NCBI GenBank assembly: GCA_028291845.1
Contig: JAQGNM010000532.1
Location: 1-11,218 of the forward strand
Reading direction: 5' to 3'
DNA from: Massilia sp.
Lineage (GTDB): Bacteria; Pseudomonadota; Gammaproteobacteria; Burkholderiales; Burkholderiaceae_D
DNA length: 11,218 nt
Below the pieces are notes generated by a model. The model was not told the origin of the DNA, did not search any database, and saw nothing but the letters and a program-made list of their open reading frames with translations. The translations under genes were made by a program, and so were the position numbers. Of this stretch, positions 6,783 through 11,218 are shown one piece after another (positions within the stretch are counted from its first letter, which is position 1; each line of letters opens with the position of its first letter).

Positions 6783-7679
6783 ATGGTCTCACACCGTGGC
6801 GCGCTTTTCTCCGCCCACCTCGCCGCCATCCTGTTCGGCCTGACCGGCATCTTCGGCGCCCTGATCCACGCCGACGCCGCCGTCATCACCTGGGGGCGCG
6901 CCGCCTTCGCGGTGGCGGCGCTGGCGGCGTTCGCGCTGGTCCAGCGGCGTCCGCTCCTGCGCGGCTTGAACGCCAGGCAAGGCGGCGTGCTGCTCGCCAC
7001 CGGCCTGCTGCTGGCGGCGCATTGGGTCACCTTTTTCATTGCCGTCAAAGTGGGCGGCGTGGCCGTCGCCACCCTCGGTTTCGCCAGCTTTCCAGCGTTT
7101 ATCGCCCTGCTCGACATCCTGGTGTTTCGCGAGCGGATCGGCACCGCGGAAGCTCTGCTGCTGACCCTGGTGACCTTCGGGCTGGTGCTGGTGACGCCCT
7201 CCTTCGACCTGGGCGATCGCGGCACCGCCGGCCTGTTGTGGGGGGTGGCGTCGGGACTGTCGTTCGCCCTGCTGGCGATGGCGAACCGGCGCGGCACGCG
7301 CGGGGTCGACGCCATCCAGGTGGCGTTCTGGCAGAACCTGGTCGTCAGTATCGTGATGGCGCCGTTCGCGCTGGGACGCTTGCATACGCTCGATCACGCA
7401 AGCTGGATCTACCTGGCGCTATTGGGGGTGTTCTGCACCGGACTGGCGCAGACCCTGTTCGTCAGGAGCCTGGCCGGATTGAGCGCGCGCAGCGCCGGCA
7501 TGATCATCGCGCTCGAACCGGTGTATGCCATCGCCTGCGCCTGGTGGCTGTTCGGCCAGCAGCCCTCAAAGCGCATGCTGGCCGGCGCCGCGCTGATCAT
7601 GCTGGCCATCGTGCTGGCGGCGCGCGGCAAGGCGCCCCCGCCTGACCCAGTGCCGCCGGAGCCGCTTAAAACTGCTTAA
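6783..7679 (+). CDS. EamA family (DMT superfamily) transporter
   Basis: 298 residues from ATG 6783. In-frame TTG codons at 6771 and 6717 are alternatives but would add an Arg-rich, non-family N-terminus. The protein is strongly hydrophobic with about ten membrane spans arranged as two homologous EamA halves (about residues 8-137 and 148-280). It has a short Asp-rich link (FDLGDRG, 141-147) between the halves and the family's late motif IIALEPVYAIACAWWLFGQQPS (241-262). EamA carriers in the inner membrane export amino acids, metabolites or drugs; the substrate cannot be read from sequence. The C-terminal tail (PPPDPVPPEPL) is proline-rich and probably cytoplasmic. No clear ribosome site is seen. 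It follows the DUF5329 gene by 79 bp and precedes the TerC gene, which has its own promoter. Confidence 0.92.
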   Translation: MVSHRGALFSAHLAAILFGLTGIFGALIHADAAVITWGRAAFAVAALAAFALVQRRPLLRGLNARQGGVLLATGLLLAAHWVTFFIAVKVGGVAVATLGFASFPAFIALLDILVFRERIGTAEALLLTLVTFGLVLVTPSFDLGDRGTAGLLWGVASGLSFALLAMANRRGTRGVDAIQVAFWQNLVVSIVMAPFALGRLHTLDHASWIYLALLGVFCTGLAQTLFVRSLAGLSARSAGMIIALEPVYAIACAWWLFGQQPSKRMLAGAALIMLAIVLAARGKAPPPDPVPPEPLKTA

Positions 7680-7828
7680 AACAAATGGCGCCCGCAGCGC
7701 TTGCCCAACGACTCTCGCGCGCACTTCATCGGCAACGCCGGCCGCTTCCCGTCTGAATCTTCCATAAAACGAGAGTGTGCGCCAGAAACACATCGGAAAA
7801 ACCGAAGTAATACCTCCATGAAACTGCA

Positions 7829-7857
7829 TTGTTCGCACCCCGCCACGCTTTTATGAT
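7829..7857 (+). promoter_or_regulatory. Sigma70-type promoter for the TerC-TerB pair
   Basis: TTGTTC (7829-7834) and TATGAT (7852-7857) are separated by exactly 17 bp, and the -10 matches 5 of 6 consensus bases. Transcription would start near 7864, giving a leader of about 30 bases with an AGGAGG ribosome site (7882-7887). It lies in a local AT-richer patch after the end of the EamA gene. Confidence 0.55.
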
Positions 7858-7893
7858 CGGGTAACACGACTGGCGGAAACAAGGAGGATTGGC

Positions 7894-8856
7894 ATGAACG
7901 GACTGGACAGCATTGCAAGCGCCCCCATGTGGGCCGGCTTTATCGCCTTCATCGTGCTGATGCTGGCGCTCGACTTGTTTGTGTTCGGCGGCAACAAAGC
8001 GCACAAGGTCAGCGTCAAGGAAGCCGGCATCTGGTCGCTGGTGTGGGTGGCAATGGCCCTGCTGTTCAATGGCGGCCTGTGGTGGTACCTGCGCGAGACG
8101 GCGACGCCGGCGATTGCCGACGCCAAGGCGCTCGAGTTCTTTTCCGGCTACCTGATCGAGAAGGCGCTGTCGGTCGACAATGTCTTCGTGTTCCTGCTGA
8201 TCTTCACCGCCTTCCAGGTGCCGCGCGAATACCAGCGACGTGTGCTGATCTACGGCGTGCTGGGCGCGATCGCCATGCGCGCGGTGATGATCCTGGCCGG
8301 CGCCTGGGTGGTCAGCGAATTTTCCTGGGTGCTCTACCTGTTCGGCGCCTTCCTGCTGTTCACCGGCATACGGATGATGGTGGCGGCCGATGCCGAGCCC
8401 GACGTGGCCAACAACTGGGTGATGCGGATGGCGCGCCGCCACCTGCGGGTAGCCGAAGGCAATCACGGCGAGCAGTTTTTCCTGATGAAAGACGGCGTGC
8501 GCTATGTCACCCCGCTGTTCCTGGTGCTGATCCTGATCGAAGCGACCGACCTGGTGTTTGCCGTCGATTCGATCCCGGCCATCTTCGCCATCACCACCGA
8601 CCCGTTCATCGTATTCACCTCGAACCTGTTCGCCATCATGGGCTTGCGCGCCCTCTACTTCCTGCTGGTGGACGTGGCCGACCGCTTTCACCTGCTGAAA
8701 TACGGCCTGGCGATGGTGCTTGCTTTTATCGGCGTCAAGATGCTGATCATGCCGTGGTACCACGTGCCGGTGCAGGCCTCGCTGACGGTGGTGGCGGTAT
8801 TGATCGTCGTCAGCTGCGTGGCCAGCGTGCTGGTGAGCAAGCGCGAGCACACGTAA
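7894..8856 (+). CDS. TerC family integral membrane protein (Alx-like)
   Basis: 320 residues from ATG 7894, with a perfect AGGAGG (7882-7887) 6 bp upstream. The length is close to that of E. coli Alx. Around eight or nine hydrophobic spans are visible. The acidic signature motifs of TerC are complete: LIEKALSVDNVFVF (87-100, with E89 and D95) and LIEATDLVFAVDSIPAIFAITTDPF (214-238, with E216, D219 and D225), followed by FTSNLFAIMGLRALYF (241-256). The two acidic motifs are thought to form a metal path. TerC/Alx proteins are tied to tellurite resistance and to manganese export and homeostasis, the latter as shown for Alx. The loop at about 163-205, between spans, is polar and basic. A TerB-like gene follows at 37 bp, almost certainly in the same transcript. 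No Mn-responsive riboswitch is evident upstream. Confidence 0.94.
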   Translation: MNGLDSIASAPMWAGFIAFIVLMLALDLFVFGGNKAHKVSVKEAGIWSLVWVAMALLFNGGLWWYLRETATPAIADAKALEFFSGYLIEKALSVDNVFVFLLIFTAFQVPREYQRRVLIYGVLGAIAMRAVMILAGAWVVSEFSWVLYLFGAFLLFTGIRMMVAADAEPDVANNWVMRMARRHLRVAEGNHGEQFFLMKDGVRYVTPLFLVLILIEATDLVFAVDSIPAIFAITTDPFIVFTSNLFAIMGLRALYFLLVDVADRFHLLKYGLAMVLAFIGVKMLIMPWYHVPVQASLTVVAVLIVVSCVASVLVSKREHT

Positions 8857-8893
8857 ACCTAGCAAACTTTATTTCCCAACCAAGGAGAGAACC

Positions 8894-9322
8894 ATGCGTA
8901 CCTACCCAAGCAACAGTCCCCAAGCCGCCGGCCGCCTGCTGGCCCTGACCATGATTGTCGACGGCAATCTCGCCCCCAGCGAACTCGATGCGCTCGATCA
9001 CAGCCGCATCCTGGCGCGCGTCGATCTCGGTGAAGAGGCGTTTCGCGCATTGCTGCAGGACCTGTGCGAAGACATGCTGGCCGGCGCCGCCAACGGCGAG
9101 ATCCAACTGGCGCCGGCAGTGCTCGACAGCTTGCTGGCGGAAATCACCGATCCGAGCCTGCGCCGCCGGCTGCTGCACGCCATGTGGCAGATCGCCGATG
9201 CCGACGGCTGGCTGGCCGACGGCGAAGCGGTGCTGCTGGCGCGCGCCGGCGTGCTGTGGGGCGCGGAAACGGGCTTTTCCACCCGTGCGCCGATCGACAG
9301 CGGTTTGCAGCCGTCGCTGTGA
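8894..9322 (+). CDS. TerB-like tellurite resistance family protein
   Basis: 142 residues from ATG 8894, with AGGAGA (8883-8888) 5 bp upstream. The all-helical protein carries two copies of a D-G-x-L-x-x-x-E signature: MIVDGNLAPSE (20-30, with D23, G24 and E30) and IADADGWLADGE (100-111, with D104, G105 and E111). This duplicated acidic motif is typical of TerB, a cytoplasmic domain that binds divalent metal and associates with TerC at the membrane. It lies 37 bp after the TerC gene and is likely its functional partner. The last 20 or so residues look unstructured. The family is diverse, and resistance to tellurite itself has not been shown for most members; a general metal-stress role is the safer inference. 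Confidence 0.8.
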   Translation: MRTYPSNSPQAAGRLLALTMIVDGNLAPSELDALDHSRILARVDLGEEAFRALLQDLCEDMLAGAANGEIQLAPAVLDSLLAEITDPSLRRRLLHAMWQIADADGWLADGEAVLLARAGVLWGAETGFSTRAPIDSGLQPSL

Positions 9323-9384
9323 CCCCGGCGCGGCGGGCGGAAATGTTTTACATTGTTGGTCCTTCGTCAGCATTCGGATAAGCA

Positions 9385-9951
9385 ATGACAGCAGCCGCCC
9401 AGGAATTTCCCGTTCTTACTACGGCACGCCTGCGCCTGGAACCCCTCGACGACCAGCATCTGGACGGCTTTCACCGCCTGAACAGCATTGCGGAGGTGAT
9501 GCGATTCATTTCGGGCCGGCCGGAAACGGTCGAGGAAACCCGCGCCGGCATTGCCCGCGTCAAGGCGGCCTGGCACACCTTCGGCTACTCGTGGTGGGCC
9601 TTCATCGACCGCCAGACGGGAGAACTGATCGGCGCCGGCTGCATCCAGCACTTGGCCAAAGATGCCGCCAATCCACTGGAACTCGGCTGGCGCCTGCTGC
9701 CTGCCATGTGGGGCAAGGGACTTGCATCGGAAGCGGCGCAGGCGATGGCGGCATACGCCTTCGAGACGCTGGCGGCGCCGCAACTGGTGGCCGTTTGCGG
9801 CCCGGACAACACGGCATCGGCGAAAGTCATGCAGCGCCTCGGCATGCGTTACCGCGGTATCGAACGGTGGTACGACACCGACACGGCGGTGTACGTGATC
9901 GAGCGCAGTACCTGGAACGCAGGCAGCGGGTTACACGCACCATGCGCATGA
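9385..9951 (+). CDS. GNAT family N-acetyltransferase (RimJ/RimL-type)
   Basis: 188 residues from ATG 9385, with only GGA (9376-9378) as a weak ribosome site. It transfers acetyl from acetyl-CoA to an amine; the acceptor is unknown. TARLRLEPLDDQHLDGF (13-29) is the typical opening of the RimJ/RimL-like group (Pfam Acetyltransf_3). LELGWRLLPAMWGKGLASEA (98-117) holds the acetyl-CoA-binding motif A (W109-G-K-G-L-A114), and NTASAKVMQRLGM (142-154) is the conserved helix that closes the domain. The C-terminal 12 residues after RSTW are not family-like and end at a TGA inside an AT-rich palindrome. It is 62 bp after the TerB gene. No link to tellurite or metal functions is evident. Confidence 0.92.
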   Translation: MTAAAQEFPVLTTARLRLEPLDDQHLDGFHRLNSIAEVMRFISGRPETVEETRAGIARVKAAWHTFGYSWWAFIDRQTGELIGAGCIQHLAKDAANPLELGWRLLPAMWGKGLASEAAQAMAAYAFETLAAPQLVAVCGPDNTASAKVMQRLGMRYRGIERWYDTDTAVYVIERSTWNAGSGLHAPCA

Positions 9952-9993
9952 AATACAATTTCATTTTTTACATTAACATGAAATAATATTTCA
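9948..9993. repeat. Two tandem AT-rich palindromes between convergent genes (possible bidirectional terminator)
   Basis: ATGAAAT-ACA-ATTTCAT (9948-9964) is a perfect 7-bp stem with a 3-base loop, followed by T6 (9964-9969). TGAAAT-AAT-ATTTCA (9979-9993) is a perfect 6-bp stem with a 3-base loop. The shared ATGAAATA starts recur exactly 30 bp apart. Only 7 of the 46 bases are G or C, in an otherwise GC-rich region. The left palindrome contains the acetyltransferase stop TGA (9949-9951); the right one contains the oxidase stop (complement of 9991-9993). The stems are weak for terminators, so a protein-binding role is an alternative. Confidence 0.6.
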
Positions 9994-11218
9994 GTGTCCG
10001 CCATGACTTCCGCTGCGCTTGACGTTCACCGTGGCGGCATCCGCGGCCGCTGGCTGCGCCGCCGTGGCCGCCGCCGGCAGTTCTCCCTTCCACTCGCTGG
10101 CTACCGTCCCCTTTGGATGGACGTACCAGCCGGGATCCTTGTAGTCGTTCCTCCCCTGCCCTGCGCGCACCTTGACGGTGGTGAACATCCCGCCCATCTC
10201 GATGCCGCCGAACGGCCCCTGCCCCGTCATCATCGGCAAGGTGTTTTCCGGCAGCGGCATTTTCATGGCGCCCATCGAGCCGCCCTTGTCTCCCATCACC
10301 ATGTAACCGGGCACCAGTGAGTTGATGGTCCTGGCGATGCCGGTGTGGTCGACGCCGATCATGTTCGGCACCGCATGGCCCATGGCGTTCATGGTGTGGT
10401 GCGATTTGTGGCAGTGAAAGGCCCAGTCGCCGGGATTGTCGGCGATGAACTCGATGGCGCGCATCTGGCCGACGGCGATGTCGGTGGTCACTTCCGGCCA
10501 GCGCCGCGCCGGCGGCACCCAGCCGCCGTCGGTGCCGGTGACTTCGAAGCGGTGGCCGTGCAGGTGGATCGGGTGATTGGTCATGGTGAGATTGCCGACA
10601 CGGATGCGCACCTTGTCGTTCTGCCGCACCACCATCGGGTCGATGCCGGGAAACACGCGGCTGTTGAAGGTCCACATATTAAAGTCGAGCATGGTGTTGA
10701 TCTTCGGCGTGTAGGCGCCCGGATCGATGTCGTAGGCGGCCAGCAGGAATACGAAGTCGCGGTCGACCGCGTGTTGCGACGGCTGTTTCGGGTGGGTGAT
10801 CCAGAATCCCATCATGCCCATCGCCATCTGCGCCATTTCATCGGCATGCGGGTGGTACATGAAGGTGCCGGCGTGGCGGGCGACGAACTCGTACATGAAA
10901 GTTTTGCCGGGGGCGATGCCGGGCTGGGTCAGGCCGGTGACGCCATCCATGCCGTTCGGCAAAATCTGCCCGTGCCAGTGCACGCTGGTATGTTCTGGCA
11001 GTTTATTGGTGACAAAGATGCGCACCCGGTCGCCTTCCACCACTTCGATGGTGGGACCGGGGCTCTGGCCGTTGTAGCCCCACATGTTCGCCTTCATGCC
11101 GGGGGCGACCTCGCGCACCACCGGTTCGGCCACCAGGTGAAATTCCTTGACGTTGTCCTTCATGCGCCATGGCAAGGTCCAACCGTTCAGCGTGACCACC
11201 GGGTTGTAGGGCCGGCCG
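9991..11218 (-). CDS. Multicopper oxidase family protein (partial, start beyond window)
   Basis: The frame is open from the right edge of the window to TGA (complement of 9991-9993), so at least 408 residues are present. A GTG at 11197-11199 is not the start, because the frame continues upstream as GRPYNPV before the LNGWTLPWRM segment. All four copper motifs are present: HWHG (10969-10980), HPHAD with its HPH at 10846-10854, HPIHLHGH (10552-10575), and HCHKSHHTMNAM, whose HCH lies at 10408-10416 and which supplies the type 1 His, Cys and Met together with type 3 ligands. Such enzymes couple one-electron oxidation (often of Cu(I), metals or phenolics) to reduction of O2 to water, usually in the periplasm. 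A Met cluster (MAQMAMGMMGF) follows the HPHADE motif. The C-terminus carries an Ala-rich linker and ends SGSHGGH, perhaps an extra metal-binding tail. The signal peptide, if any, lies outside the window. Confidence 0.93.
   Translation of the reverse strand, partial: GRPYNPVVTLNGWTLPWRMKDNVKEFHLVAEPVVREVAPGMKANMWGYNGQSPGPTIEVVEGDRVRIFVTNKLPEHTSVHWHGQILPNGMDGVTGLTQPGIAPGKTFMYEFVARHAGTFMYHPHADEMAQMAMGMMGFWITHPKQPSQHAVDRDFVFLLAAYDIDPGAYTPKINTMLDFNMWTFNSRVFPGIDPMVVRQNDKVRIRVGNLTMTNHPIHLHGHRFEVTGTDGGWVPPARRWPEVTTDIAVGQMRAIEFIADNPGDWAFHCHKSHHTMNAMGHAVPNMIGVDHTGIARTINSLVPGYMVMGDKGGSMGAMKMPLPENTLPMMTGQGPFGGIEMGGMFTTVKVRAGQGRNDYKDPGWYVHPKGTVASEWKGELPAAATAAQPAAADAATVNVKRSGSHGGH

Noticed and set aside
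6197..7315. Upstream extension of the isochorismatase-fold frame to a 556-residue fusion
   Set aside because: The extension is antisense to the DUF5329 and EamA genes, is Arg/Ser/Pro-rich without domain character, and the family start MAPANTALLIIDMQ fits ATG at 6196.
7680..7893. Possible yybP-ykoY manganese riboswitch before the TerC gene
   Set aside because: I could not find the conserved paired loop sequences of this riboswitch, and the best promoter leaves too short a leader.

Overview
The window is GC-rich (by eye well above 60%) and gene-dense. The proteins resemble those of Betaproteobacteria, most likely an Oxalobacteraceae genus such as Massilia, Duganella or Janthinobacterium. This placement is inferred from protein flavour and codon use, not from a marker gene.

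Region 1 (1-5013, + strand) is the most interesting part. It holds the last 43 codons of a TonB-dependent outer-membrane receptor and a strong rho-independent terminator. Four tightly packed genes follow: a divergent flavin-dependent (tryptophan-type) halogenase, a SapC-family protein, a cupin_8/JmjC-like protein resembling FIH (factor-inhibiting-HIF asparaginyl hydroxylase), and a second, canonical flavin-dependent halogenase. The last four look like one operon (gaps of 19, -17 and 23 bp). Receptor/halogenase/SapC/cupin neighbourhoods recur in Caulobacter, Xanthomonas and Shewanella relatives, but as far as I know the joint function is not established. A reasonable inference is uptake plus oxidative or halogenating modification of an aromatic (indole-like) ligand or of a peptide or protein.

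Region 2 (5035-6196, - strand) carries a hot-dog acyl-CoA thioesterase, convergent with the halogenase operon, and upstream of it an isochorismatase-fold hydrolase whose nucleophile position is Ser instead of Cys.

Region 3 (6329-9951, + strand) carries a small secreted DUF5329 protein, an EamA-type drug/metabolite exporter, a TerC/Alx-type membrane protein with its own sigma70-like promoter, a TerB-like protein directly behind TerC, and a GNAT acetyltransferase.

Region 4 (9991-11218, - strand) is the C-terminal part of a multicopper oxidase with all four copper motifs; its start lies beyond the window. Between it and the convergent acetyltransferase gene is a very AT-rich 46-bp stretch with two near-identical palindromes, each containing the stop codon of one of the two genes.

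I saw no tRNA, rRNA, CRISPR array, transposase or integrase. No gap without a gene exceeds 300 bp; the largest is 7680-7893.
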